Assembly: GCA_028288725.1 (NCBI GenBank)
Contig: JAQGIC010000002.1
Location: 1 to 64,000 of the forward strand
Length of the DNA: 64,000 bases
Reading direction: 5' to 3'
From: Rhodospirillales bacterium
GTDB lineage: Bacteria > Pseudomonadota > Alphaproteobacteria > ATCC43930 > CGMCC-115725
Positions 47,343 through 55,773 of the stretch are shown piece by piece. Both the position numbers and the translations under genes were made by a program. Position 1 is the stretch's first letter. Each line of letters starts with the position of its first letter. Below the pieces are notes generated by a model. The model saw nothing but the letters and a program-made list of their open reading frames with translations, was not told the DNA's origin and made no database searches.

Positions 47343-48260
47343 ATGGTAGTCGACGCGCCCAGATCCATCGCGAATATCACGGAGGGCGATCTTCGCCTGA
47401 TGCGAATTTTTCGCGTCGTGGCGGAGGCAGGCGGCCTGACGGCGGCGGAATCGAGGCTCAACATGGAGCGCTCGACCATCAGTCGTCACATCAAGGGCCT
47501 CGAGGAGCGGCTGGGCGGCTGCCTATGCCTGCGCGGGCCGGCGGGCTTCGAACTGACCGAGCTCGGCCGCGTGGCCATGCATGCGTCGATCACCGCCTGC
47601 GACACGCTCGATCAGGTGCGCGACGAGTTGAACCTGGCGCTCAGCGTGCTGACGGGCAATCTGATCCTCGGTCTCGCCGACAATTGCCTGACCAACCCGA
47701 GCGCGCGCATCGTGCCGGCGATTGCCACCTTCAAGAGCCAAGCTCCCGGCGTCAGCCTGCGCATCGCCGTGCGGCCGCCGAACGATCTGCTCGACGATCT
47801 GCTGACGCGTCATCTGCATCTCTGCGTCGTCGGCAAGCCTTTGCATCGCGAGAAGCTGCATATCCAGCATCTGTTCGATGAAGAATTCAGGCTCTACATC
47901 GGTGGCGGACCGAGCGAACCCGCACCCCGGCTGGAGGATCTGCAGCGGCGGGGCTACACGCTCGTCTCGCGTGAAAGCGATCCGCATACCCGCGCGCTCG
48001 CCGACCGGGTCAAGCTCAACGGCACGGCCGTGGCCTCGGGACTGGAAGCGGTCGCGACCTTCCTGGCGAGCGGCGGGTTCGTCGGCTTCCTGCCGACCCA
48101 TTACGCATCGGCCTTGAGACAGCAATATGGTCTGCGGGAAGTCGTCGACGCGGAGGCGCATTACTACCGGACCGAGTTCTATCTCGCGCGCGAGGCCAGT
48201 CGTCCGCTGTCCGCGCAGGGGCGCCTGCTCACAAGGCTGCTGGTCGGCGCGCATCCCTAG
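47343..48260 (+). CDS. LysR-family transcriptional regulator of the ureohydrolase-transporter operon
   Basis: A 305-residue LysR-type regulator. The N-terminal winged helix-turn-helix is DLRLMRIFRVVAEAGGLTAA, then ERSTISRHIKGLEERLG. The C-terminal effector domain begins near residue 100. It is divergent from the operon that begins with the second ureohydrolase, the standard arrangement for a LysR activator of the adjacent genes, with the pathway substrate or product as likely inducer. No ribosome site precedes the ATG. Confidence 0.9.
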   Translation: MVVDAPRSIANITEGDLRLMRIFRVVAEAGGLTAAESRLNMERSTISRHIKGLEERLGGCLCLRGPAGFELTELGRVAMHASITACDTLDQVRDELNLALSVLTGNLILGLADNCLTNPSARIVPAIATFKSQAPGVSLRIAVRPPNDLLDDLLTRHLHLCVVGKPLHREKLHIQHLFDEEFRLYIGGGPSEPAPRLEDLQRRGYTLVSRESDPHTRALADRVKLNGTAVASGLEAVATFLASGGFVGFLPTHYASALRQQYGLREVVDAEAHYYRTEFYLAREASRPLSAQGRLLTRLLVGAHP

Positions 48261-48418
48261 ATGATCGTGGCGATCCGCATCGCCGCGCAGGACGCTCTGA
48301 CAAGGCCCGGTGTTTCATGGTATCGGCAAGGCGGCCGGTCGGAACCCACGGGCGACGCGGACCGATGAAAGCCCTCCAGATTTGCGACCTTCGCCGAAAA
48401 CACAGCGGAACCAACGAC

Positions 48419-49186
48419 ATGAAGATCGCCACCTGGAACGTCAACTCGCTGAAGGCCCGCCTGCCGAACGTGCTCTCATGGCTGGCCGAGGCGCAGCCGG
48501 ACGTGGTCTGCCTGCAGGAGATCAAATGCCAGACGCCGGATTTTCCGCGCCTGGAGATCGAGAGCGCCGGCTATGAGGCGCATGTGCTGGGGCAGAAAAG
48601 CTATAACGGCGTGGCGCTGCTGTCGCGCCGGCCGGTGAGCGACGTGATGTTCGGCCTGCCGGGCGACGAGACGGACGCGCAGGCGCGCTATGTCGAGGGC
48701 ACGGTCGATGGCGTGCGCATCGCGTCGATCTACCTGCCGAACGGCAATCCGGTCGGGACCGAGAAATATCCCTACAAGCTTGCCTGGATGGATCGGCTGC
48801 GCGCCCATGCGATCAAGTTGCTGGCGACCGAGCAGCCGTTCGTGCTGGCCGGCGATTACAACATCTGCCCGACCGACGACGACGTCTATGACCCGGTCGG
48901 CTGGCGCGAGGATGCGCTCTGCCGGCCGGAAAGCCGCGCCAAGTTCCGGGCCCTCATGAACCTGGGCCTGACCGAGGCCTATCGGTTGTTCCACGAGGAA
49001 CCGCACCGCTATTCCTTCTGGGACTATCAGGCCGGCCGCTGGTATCGCGACGAGGGGCTGCGCATCGACCATTTCCTGCTGTCGCCCCGGGCAAGCGACC
49101 GCGCCCGCGGCTGCGAGATCGACAAGGGACCGCGCGGCCAGGAAAAGGCGTCGGACCACACCCCGGTCATGCTGGAAATCGCCTAA
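48419..49186 (+). CDS. xthA: Exodeoxyribonuclease III
   Basis: A 255-residue AP endonuclease/3'-5' exonuclease of base-excision repair. It has KIATWNVNSLKARLPNVLSW, LQEIKCQ (metal Glu), GDYNICPTDDDVYDP and the C-terminal catalytic SDHTPV. The ATG at 48419 starts right at the conserved N-terminus; 34 upstream codons are open but not conserved in quality. It is probably a single-gene unit. Confidence 0.95.
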   Translation: MKIATWNVNSLKARLPNVLSWLAEAQPDVVCLQEIKCQTPDFPRLEIESAGYEAHVLGQKSYNGVALLSRRPVSDVMFGLPGDETDAQARYVEGTVDGVRIASIYLPNGNPVGTEKYPYKLAWMDRLRAHAIKLLATEQPFVLAGDYNICPTDDDVYDPVGWREDALCRPESRAKFRALMNLGLTEAYRLFHEEPHRYSFWDYQAGRWYRDEGLRIDHFLLSPRASDRARGCEIDKGPRGQEKASDHTPVMLEIA

Positions 49187-49221
49187 AAAGCGTCTAAATC
49201 AAATATTTAGAGACTAATTCA

Positions 49222-49248
49222 CCGATCAAACCGAGGCGGTTTGATCGG
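49222..49248. terminator. Strong hairpin between convergent genes, possible terminator
   Basis: CCGATCAAACCG and CGGTTTGATCGG form a perfect 12-bp stem with a 3-base loop, 36 bases after the xthA stop and 9 bases before the stop of the opposing gene. There is no T run, so it is not a standard intrinsic terminator. A second, AT-rich inverted repeat (TCTAAAT/ATTTAGA) lies just upstream. Confidence 0.5.
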
Positions 49249-49256
49249 ATCAGGCT

Positions 49257-50600
49257 CTAGGCCAGCGCCTTCATGCCCTGACGCCGGATCTTGTCCGCAT
49301 CGTCGGGGTTTCCGGCCAGTTCGGTCATGCGGACGGCCCAGTACATTTCCTGTTCGACCTCGGCCCGGTCGGGCTGGTGGCCGCCCTTATGGCCGATCGA
49401 GGCGAACAGCTTGTTGGCCTTGTCGCGCACCTCGCCGACGATGCCGCCGAGCGCCCCGGTCACGGCCTTGTCGAGACCGATATGGCCGGCGAAGGTCTGG
49501 CATTTTCGCAGCGCCAGAATGCTGTTCTCGGTTTCGATCAAGGATTCGAGCGGCGCGTCCGGGCCGACCGAGATGGCGGCCACGACGGTGCCTTTGGCAT
49601 TGTCGACGACCTGGGTCACGGTCTTTTCCGCCGTCTTGCGCATCTCGCTCAACTGATGGCGGGCGCGCGGATCGTTCTTCAGCGCCTTCTCGGCCGCGAC
49701 CAGGCCGGTGACCAGATTGCGCGCGTTGTCGGCCAGGCCGACCAGATTGCCCTTGTCGGTCGCGCTCAGCTGCCGGGCGCGATCGGTCACCTCGGTCATG
49801 ACCAGGCGGGACAGGCGGGCATAGACCAGCGGCTTGTCGGCCCCCGACAGGCCGAGCGTCATGCCCATGATGCTTTCCAGAAAATCGGCCCGCTTCGCCA
49901 TCCGCACCATCACGATCAGCGCCATGACGTAGACCAGATCGGCATCACCCTTCGCGTTGTCCACGATCGTGCGGCGGATCGATCCCATTTGTTCGTCCGA
50001 GAGCGAACGGATCGGCGGCGGCGGCAGCTCCTGCTTCAAGGCGTCGATCGCGTCGGCGGCCTGCAGCAATGCCGCCGTCTCGTTCAATTCCTCGATCAGA
50101 CCGACCTCACGGCCCAGCATGCCCTTGGCGTGGCCGGGGCTGGCGACAAGGTCGACCAGGACGGCCGAGGCCAAAGGCCAGAGCCGTTTCGCGATCTTCC
50201 GATGCGCCTCGTGATCGCCGGTACCGGTCCGCTTCAGCGCGACGTCGAGCTGCTTCAGGGCTTCGGCATCGCCGGTCTGGGCGATATATCTCCACACGAG
50301 CGCCGGCAGATGGCGCGGCAGCATGCCGTTGTCGGGCGACGCCGTCTCGCCGACCAGAAGATCTTCCAGCGGCATATAGAACAGGCGCTGGAGGTTGGGC
50401 TTGCGGCCCGGGCGCAGCTTGACGAGACGCGGGCGGACATGGTCGAGAATCTGCTGCACGCCCGGCTGCTCGTGCACTGCCTCCAGAAGTTTCGCGACTT
50501 CGCGAAACTTCTCTTCGGAAATGAATTCCAGGGGGCGCTCCAGATCGAGTACGGCGGCAACCGTATTATCGATCCCACCCTTTTTATCGAGACCGCTCAT
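49257..50600 (-). CDS. Conserved-looking protein of unknown function (second of a pair)
   Basis: A 447-residue protein, predominantly helical, with no signal peptide or clear membrane segment. It has segments such as LEFISEEKFREVAKLLEAV, a basic LRPGRKPNLQRLFYMPLEDL and LVYVMALIVMVRMAKRADFL. Regular Ala/Leu helices run through the middle and C-terminal parts. I recognise no domain or catalytic motif. Its start overlaps the stop of the upstream 368-residue gene by 4 bases, so the two products are probably made together. Confidence 0.75.
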   Translation of the reverse strand: MSGLDKKGGIDNTVAAVLDLERPLEFISEEKFREVAKLLEAVHEQPGVQQILDHVRPRLVKLRPGRKPNLQRLFYMPLEDLLVGETASPDNGMLPRHLPALVWRYIAQTGDAEALKQLDVALKRTGTGDHEAHRKIAKRLWPLASAVLVDLVASPGHAKGMLGREVGLIEELNETAALLQAADAIDALKQELPPPPIRSLSDEQMGSIRRTIVDNAKGDADLVYVMALIVMVRMAKRADFLESIMGMTLGLSGADKPLVYARLSRLVMTEVTDRARQLSATDKGNLVGLADNARNLVTGLVAAEKALKNDPRARHQLSEMRKTAEKTVTQVVDNAKGTVVAAISVGPDAPLESLIETENSILALRKCQTFAGHIGLDKAVTGALGGIVGEVRDKANKLFASIGHKGGHQPDRAEVEQEMYWAVRMTELAGNPDDADKIRRQGMKALA

Positions 50601-51703
50601 GCTACCGCCTTGGCCTTGATCTGCTCGATCCGCGAGACAAGTTCGACGTCATACTTTCCGGTACGCCAATCAATATGCGCCTGCAATCGTTTACGTTGGA
50701 ATAATTCTTGCCGCTTCTTGGCATCTTCATCATCGTCTGCACTTTCGTTGCGCGGGATGAGCGGTAGAACGCGCATCAGATTGCCTACGCCGTCGCGCTG
50801 TTCATCCACCGGCTGGTCGGCCAGACTACGCCAAAGCTCGATGATGAATTGCCAACCATCGAGTAGCCAGGACAGGCGACTGGCCAAATGCTTGGCGAGC
50901 GGTCCCTGGGTCGGCCACTCGCGCACGACCAGCCCGATATCCTGCACGCCGGTATCGAGCTTGCGGAACATGGTGCCCGCCATATCGAGCGTCAGATCGG
51001 CAACGGCGGCGGCATAGATCGCGAAATCGGCCATCTCCGACAGATCCGCCTCACCCCATTCCGAGATCGATTGCCGGAACTCGCCCAAGCCCTGCAGCAA
51101 TTGGCGCAGACGCGCTTCCTGGCGGGAAATCGCCAGGCCGACCGGCGCCAGCGTCTGGCTGAGCTCGCCGATGCGATGATAGATCTGGTCGATCTCGATG
51201 CCATATTCCTTGGCGGCCTTCTCCAGCATCGCCTTGGTCTTGACGCGCCACTCGTCGGTCTCGGGATTGGTCTGCATCAGCTCCTGAGTCGTCATGCCGG
51301 ACGAGGTCAGCAGGGCCAGAATCAGCAGGATATGGGTTTCCTCGATCTTCTTCCGGTCTTCGTCCACCGCCTTTTTGGCGGCCTCGGCCGCCGCCGGTCC
51401 GGCGAGCCCCGTCATGGCGACCTTGAACGCCGCCGCCCGCATCATATCCGGCGAGGTCGCCTTGACCGCGAGGATTTCCTCGTGCAGCGCCCGGTCGTGG
51501 GTCGACATCCCGCCGATTTCCTGCACGGCGCTCCATGGCACGACATAGGCCCCATCGGTGCCGCCGAAGCTCGGCAGCAACAGCACCAGTCCCTGCCGTT
51601 CGTCGGGACGCACCCGGCTCAACGCGAACATCGGGGTCGTGAACGGCGCGGCCGTCCCACGCTCTTCAAAGGTCGATGGAAGATACAGGCTAGTCGGTTT
51701 CAC
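50597..51703 (-). CDS. Protein of unknown function (first of a pair)
   Basis: A 368-residue, mostly helical protein. An N-terminal segment with FALSRVRPDERQGLVLLLPS and YVVPWSAVQEIGGMSTHDRA is followed by long helices (MTGLAGPAAAEAAKKAVDED, IEIDQIYHRIGELSQTLAPV) and a charged DDDEDAKKRQ region near the end. No signal peptide and no recognised family. It overlaps the next gene by 4 bases. About 120 bases separate it from the radical SAM gene, with no clear terminator seen. Confidence 0.75.
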   Translation of the reverse strand: MKPTSLYLPSTFEERGTAAPFTTPMFALSRVRPDERQGLVLLLPSFGGTDGAYVVPWSAVQEIGGMSTHDRALHEEILAVKATSPDMMRAAAFKVAMTGLAGPAAAEAAKKAVDEDRKKIEETHILLILALLTSSGMTTQELMQTNPETDEWRVKTKAMLEKAAKEYGIEIDQIYHRIGELSQTLAPVGLAISRQEARLRQLLQGLGEFRQSISEWGEADLSEMADFAIYAAAVADLTLDMAGTMFRKLDTGVQDIGLVVREWPTQGPLAKHLASRLSWLLDGWQFIIELWRSLADQPVDEQRDGVGNLMRVLPLIPRNESADDDEDAKKRQELFQRKRLQAHIDWRTGKYDVELVSRIEQIKAKAVA

Positions 51704-51822
51704 TCGATCCTCGACCCGGCGGCGCGAACGGCCATTGGATTATGCCCGAACCTTAACATGTCCGGTCGGAATGGATCGAGACAAGAGCCTTCCGAGGTTG
51801 TGCTCGATACAACTCTAATATT

Positions 51823-52905
51823 TCAACGATTGTCCGGCGCTACCGGCGGGTAGAGGTGGGAGCCGCCGCGAAAATCGCTGACGAGCCACCGCCCCTGCCC
51901 CTCCGCCATGGCGAAGGCCGGACCGATCGGCGCCTTGCCATGCCCGCCCGGGATGTCCAGCACATAGGTCGGCTGGCACAGGCCGGAAATCGCACCGCGC
52001 AGCGCGCGCATCAGCGCCTGCCCCTCGTCTATCGAGGTGCGGAATTGCGCGGTCCCCGGCGCCAGATCGCCGTGATGCAGGTAATAGGGCTTGATCCTGA
52101 GCGCGACCAGCCGGCGGAACAGGTCGGTCAGCGCCCCCACGTCGTCGTTGACGCCCTTCAGCAGGACCGTCTGACCCAGGAGCGGAATGCCGGCGTGGCT
52201 GAGGCGCCGGCAGGCGGCGGCCTGCGGCTCGCCCAGTTCGCGCGCGTGATTGGCATGGACCGCGATCCAGAGCGCCTTGTCGGTCGCCAGCGCCGCCACC
52301 AGCTTGGCATCGATCCGGGCCGGATCGACCACCGGGACGCGGCTGTGAAAGCGGATGACGGCGACATGGGGAATGGCGTCGAGTGCCGCCACCAGTTCCT
52401 GCAACCGCCGCGACGAGAGCATCAGCGGATCGCCGCCGGTGATCACCACTTCCCAGATCTCCGGATGGTCCGAGATATATTGGATGGCGCGCGCGAACTC
52501 GGCCGGGTCGAGCGCGTCGCCGCCCGGCCCGACCATCTCGCGCCGGAAGCAGAAGCGGCAATAGACCGGACAGGCATGGGACGGCTTCAGCAGCACCCGA
52601 TCGGGATAGCGATGCACGATGCCCTTGACCGGCGAGTGGCTGTGATCGCCGATCGGGTCGGCCAACTCCTCGGGCCCGTGATCGAGTTCGCGCCCGTCGG
52701 GCACGAACTGGCGCGCGATCGGATCGTTCGGATCGGCCGCATCGATCAGGTCCGCCATCGCCGGAGTGATGGCGACCGCATAGCGCTGGGCGACCCGTTC
52801 CAGCTCGGCCAACCGCTCGGGCGGCACAAGGCCGGCCCGCACGAGTTCGTCGGGATGGCGGAGCGGCCGGTTGCTGCCGGTCGGCAGGGTCGCGAGATCG
52901 GGCAT
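51823..52905 (-). CDS. Lysine-2,3-aminomutase-like radical SAM protein (KamA/EpmB family)
   Basis: A 360-residue radical SAM, PLP-dependent aminomutase-type enzyme. The cluster motif CPVYCRFCFRRE has the CxxxCxxC pattern, and VVITGGDPLML follows. The C-terminal PTYVLDIPGGHGK contains the family's Lys-bearing segment. Length is closer to EpmB, which makes beta-lysine for elongation factor P modification, than to the longer KamA. Neither efp nor epmA is in this window, so the role remains open. Confidence 0.85.
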   Translation of the reverse strand: MPDLATLPTGSNRPLRHPDELVRAGLVPPERLAELERVAQRYAVAITPAMADLIDAADPNDPIARQFVPDGRELDHGPEELADPIGDHSHSPVKGIVHRYPDRVLLKPSHACPVYCRFCFRREMVGPGGDALDPAEFARAIQYISDHPEIWEVVITGGDPLMLSSRRLQELVAALDAIPHVAVIRFHSRVPVVDPARIDAKLVAALATDKALWIAVHANHARELGEPQAAACRRLSHAGIPLLGQTVLLKGVNDDVGALTDLFRRLVALRIKPYYLHHGDLAPGTAQFRTSIDEGQALMRALRGAISGLCQPTYVLDIPGGHGKAPIGPAFAMAEGQGRWLVSDFRGGSHLYPPVAPDNR

Positions 52906-52994
52906 GATCCCTTGTGCTTAGGCCACCGCCGCCCGCCCGGCAAGCGCTGGCGGCACAAGGGTGGCATCCGGGCCTTGTCGTCTCGCCCGCCAAC

Positions 52995-53002
52995 TTGTAC
53001 GA
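52995..53002. promoter_or_regulatory. TTGTACGA motif upstream of the KdgD gene, possible regulator half-site
   Basis: The 8-mer TTGTACGA, 41 bases before the KdgD start, also occurs in the regulator/SDR intergenic region at 54841, where it extends to TTGTACGACAA. FadR-type GntR regulators bind short palindromes of this style. A shared operator is inferred; two sites are weak evidence. Confidence 0.35.
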
Positions 53003-53042
53003 TGTCTTATGTCTTATCCTTAAGCCCGCTTGGAGCCGCCTC

Positions 53043-53966
53043 ATGCCCACCCTGATGTCCCCGGAAGAATTGAAAGCGACCATTCCGACCGGTCTCTTGT
53101 CCTTTCCGGTGACGGATTTCACCGCGGCGGGCGATTTCGACGCCAAATCCTATATCGGCCGCCTCGAATGGTTGTCGGCCTATAAGGTCTCCGCCCTGTT
53201 CGCGGCAGGCGGCACCGGCGAGTTCTTCTCGCTGACCCTGCCGGAATATTCCCAGGTCATCGCGGCCGCGGTCGAGACCTGCCGCGGCAAAGTGCCGATC
53301 ATCGCCGGGGCCGGCTATGGCACCCGCACGGCGATCGAATATGCCCGCGAGGCCGAGCGCATCGGCGCCGCCGGCATTCTGCTGCTGCCGCATTACCTGA
53401 CCGAGGCGAGCCAGGAAGGGTTGCGCGCCCATATCACCGCCGTATGCCGGTCGACCCGGCTGGGCGTGATCGTCTATAACCGCGGCGCCTGCAAGCTGAA
53501 CGCCGAGACGATGCTGAAGCTGGTCGCGGACAATGCGAACCTGATCGGCTTCAAGGACGGCGTCGGCGAGATCGAGGCCATGGTGTCGATCTGGAACACG
53601 CTGGGCGACCGGCTGACCTATCTGGGCGGGCTGCCGACCGCCGAGGTCTATGCCCAGGCCTACAAGGCGATGGGCGTACCGACCTATTCCTCCGCCGTGT
53701 TCAACTTCATGCCCAAGACCGCGCTGGAATTCCACGCGGCGGTGATGGCGGACGATTCTGCCACCTGCGGCCGCTTGATGCGCGACTTCTTCTTTCCCTA
53801 TCTCGCCATCCGCAACCGCCAGCCCGGCTATGCCGTCAGCATCATCAAGGCCGGCGCCGCCATCGTCGGTCATCCGGCCGGTCCGGTCCGCTCGCCCCTG
53901 TCCGACCTCAAGCCCGACGAATGCGACGCGCTCGCCGAACTGATCGGCAAGCTCGGCCCGCAATAG
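53043..53966 (+). CDS. kdgD: 5-dehydro-4-deoxyglucarate dehydratase
   Basis: A 307-residue member of the dihydrodipicolinate-synthase family. It dehydrates and decarboxylates 5-dehydro-4-deoxyglucarate to 2,5-dioxopentanoate in glucarate/galactarate breakdown. It has [12 protein letters not shown], the Tyr in GVIVYNRGA (Tyr145) and the Schiff-base Lys in LIGFKDGVG (Lys171). The asparagine-glycine features and length match KdgD. The ATG has GGAG 7 bases upstream. The next enzyme in that pathway, 2,5-dioxovalerate dehydrogenase, is not in the window. Confidence 0.88.
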   Translation: MPTLMSPEELKATIPTGLLSFPVTDFTAAGDFDAKSYIGRLEWLSAYKVSALFAAGGTGEFFSLTLPEYSQVIAAAVETCRGKVPIIAGAGYGTRTAIEYAREAERIGAAGILLLPHYLTEASQEGLRAHITAVCRSTRLGVIVYNRGACKLNAETMLKLVADNANLIGFKDGVGEIEAMVSIWNTLGDRLTYLGGLPTAEVYAQAYKAMGVPTYSSAVFNFMPKTALEFHAAVMADDSATCGRLMRDFFFPYLAIRNRQPGYAVSIIKAGAAIVGHPAGPVRSPLSDLKPDECDALAELIGKLGPQ

Positions 53967-53976
53967 GCGTTCCCAT

Positions 53977-54002
53977 CGGCTCGGCTCGCCGGAGCCGAGC
54001 CG
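53977..54002. terminator. Hairpin between convergent KdgD and SDR genes
   Basis: CGGCTCGGCTC and GAGCCGAGCCG form a perfect 11-bp stem with a 4-base loop, 10 bases after the kdgD stop. It is very GC-rich and lacks a T run. Its place between two convergent genes suggests transcription termination or 3'-end protection. Confidence 0.55.
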
Positions 54003-54009
54003 TCGAGCT

Positions 54010-54813
54010 TCAGATCGGCGGCTTGTAGCGCCCGTCGACCACGGTCCAGCCGCCGTCGGCGAACAAGGTCGTCCCGGTGACGTAGCTCGCCGCATCGGAC
54101 GCCAGGAACACGATCGGTCCGGCCATCTCCGACGTCCGGCTCCAGCGGCCGAGCGCGGTGCGCGACGCCAACGCTTCGTTCCAGACCGGGTTCTCGCGAA
54201 TGACCGCATTGATCGCGGTCGCGACGATGCTTGGCGCCAAGGCATTGACCCGCACGTTATATTCCGCCATCTCGCTCGCCAGGCCTTTGACCAGTAGGCT
54301 GATCGCCGCCTTGGTCGAGCCGTAGATGCTCTGGCCCGGCTCGACCTGGGTTCCCCGCATGGACGACATCAGGATCATCGAGCCGAAGCGCTGCGCCGCC
54401 ATCACCTTGCCGACCGCGCGGGCGACCCGGAACGTGCCCTTGAGATTGAGATCGACCACCCGGTCGAATTCCTCGTCGGTATAATCGACCAGCCGCTTGC
54501 GGATATTGATGGCCGGCATATCGACCAGCACGTCGATCCGCCGCTCCTGCGCCTGGACCAGGGCGACCAGCCGATCGACGCTTTCCGTGTCGCGCACATC
54601 GACATGATGGCCGCTGGCGCTGCCGCGCCGTTTGGTGATGAGGGCCACGGTCGCCTCGGCCGTGGCAACGTCGACATCGGCGACCGCGACCCGGGCGCCA
54701 TGGGCCGCCAGCGCCAGCGCGCTCGCCTGGCCGATGCCCGACCCGCCGCCCACGACCAGCGCCACGCGCCCGGTCAGATCGAATAACGCGCGATAGTCGG
54801 GATGCTCGCTCAT
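54010..54813 (-). CDS. Short-chain dehydrogenase/reductase
   Basis: A 267-residue NAD(P)-dependent oxidoreductase with the cofactor motif VGGGSGIG (21-28), the catalytic Tyr164 and Lys168 in YGSTK, and Ser150/151 in LMSSMRG. The usual NNAG segment reads VDMPAIN (97-103), an atypical variant. The C-terminal TGTTLFADGGWTVVDGRY is standard. GGAGG lies upstream of the ATG at 54813. It is divergent from the FadR-type regulator gene and close to kdgD, so a sugar-acid or polyol substrate is likely. Confidence 0.88.
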   Translation of the reverse strand: MSEHPDYRALFDLTGRVALVVGGGSGIGQASALALAAHGARVAVADVDVATAEATVALITKRRGSASGHHVDVRDTESVDRLVALVQAQERRIDVLVDMPAINIRKRLVDYTDEEFDRVVDLNLKGTFRVARAVGKVMAAQRFGSMILMSSMRGTQVEPGQSIYGSTKAAISLLVKGLASEMAEYNVRVNALAPSIVATAINAVIRENPVWNEALASRTALGRWSRTSEMAGPIVFLASDAASYVTGTTLFADGGWTVVDGRYKPPI

Positions 54814-54840
54814 GGCCCTGGTCCTCCATCGACCGGTTCT

Positions 54841-54851
54841 TTGTACGACAA
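54841..54851. promoter_or_regulatory. Palindromic TTGTACGACAA, candidate operator of the FadR-type regulator
   Basis: TTGT and ACAA arms flank ACG in the 149-base region between the divergent SDR and regulator genes, 28 bases upstream of the SDR start. The left part recurs upstream of kdgD. Operators of this size and form are typical of GntR/FadR regulators, which usually control adjacent genes. Binding is inferred. Confidence 0.45.
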
Positions 54852-54962
54852 CAGACATATGGTAGGATGGGACTCACGGCAAGCCTCCGCCGCAGCGCTT
54901 GCCACCCGGCGAGCCTGCCGCCCATAACGGGCAGACACCCGCGCCCAAGGACCCGCCGCCTC

Positions 54963-55712
54963 ATGCCTCCTCTGTTCGGTCGATCCATCGAGCATCGCCA
55001 GCGCGACAGCCTCACCACCCAGGTTCTGCGCGACCTGTCGGGTCGCCTGGACAAGGGCGAGTTGAAGCCGGGCGACCGCCTGCCGACCGAACGGGAATTG
55101 ATGGCGCTCTACGGCGTCAGCCGGACCGTCGTGCGCGAGGCGGTGTCGAGCCTGCGCTCGTCCGGTCGGATCGCGACGCAGCAGGGCCGCGGCGCCTGGG
55201 TGCTCGACCCGCCGCCGATCCTCGCCTTTCGGCTGGAGGATGCCGACATCAACACGGTGCAGGACGTGCTGCAGGTGATGGAGATCCGGATCGCGCTCGA
55301 ATCCGAGGCGGCGGCGCTGGCGGCCGCGCGACGGACCAGCGACCAGTTGACGGCGCTGGCCCAGGCATTCGACGCGCTCGAAGCGAGCATCAGCAAGCCC
55401 GACAGCTCCGCCGAGCACGACGTGCGCTTCCATCTGGAAATCGCGCGGGCGACCGGCAACCATTATTTCACCGAACTCTATGGCGGCCTCGCCCCGCGGC
55501 TGGTGCCGCGTGCGCGCCTGGATCTGTTCAAGAACGACCCGGACGGCAAGGTCGCCTATCTGAGGCGCATCCAGCAGGAGCATGCCCAGATCCATCAGGC
55601 GATCGGCCGCGGCGATTCCGAGGCCGCCCGGGCCGCCATGCGGCTGCATCTGACCAACAGCCGCGAACGGCTGCGCGCGGCATTGGATCGGCGCGGGAGC
55701 GAGGCCGGCTAG
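54963..55712 (+). CDS. GntR-family (FadR subfamily) transcriptional regulator
   Basis: A 249-residue regulator. The N-terminal winged helix has GELKPGDRLPTERELMALYG and VSRTVVREAVSSLRSSGRI. The C-terminal FCD ligand domain carries the metal-ligand pattern: Asp in EHDVRFHLEIA, with His residues in HLEIARATGNH, EHAQIHQAI and MRLHLTNSR. It is divergent from the SDR gene and near kdgD, so it likely represses a sugar-acid pathway and responds to an acid sugar. The start is the ATG at 54963. Confidence 0.9.
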   Translation: MPPLFGRSIEHRQRDSLTTQVLRDLSGRLDKGELKPGDRLPTERELMALYGVSRTVVREAVSSLRSSGRIATQQGRGAWVLDPPPILAFRLEDADINTVQDVLQVMEIRIALESEAAALAAARRTSDQLTALAQAFDALEASISKPDSSAEHDVRFHLEIARATGNHYFTELYGGLAPRLVPRARLDLFKNDPDGKVAYLRRIQQEHAQIHQAIGRGDSEAARAAMRLHLTNSRERLRAALDRRGSEAG

Positions 55713-55724
55713 CCTCTCAAACGA

Positions 55725-55751
55725 AAACGGGCCGGCAAAGCCGACCCGTTT
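55725..55751. terminator. Bidirectional terminator between the regulator and popZ genes
   Basis: AAACGGGCCGGC and GCCGACCCGTTT pair over 12 positions with one mismatch and a 3-base loop. Short A and T runs flank it, so it can stop transcription from both convergent genes. Confidence 0.75.
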
Positions 55752-55773
55752 CGCTTGACCCGAGAGCGCCCGC

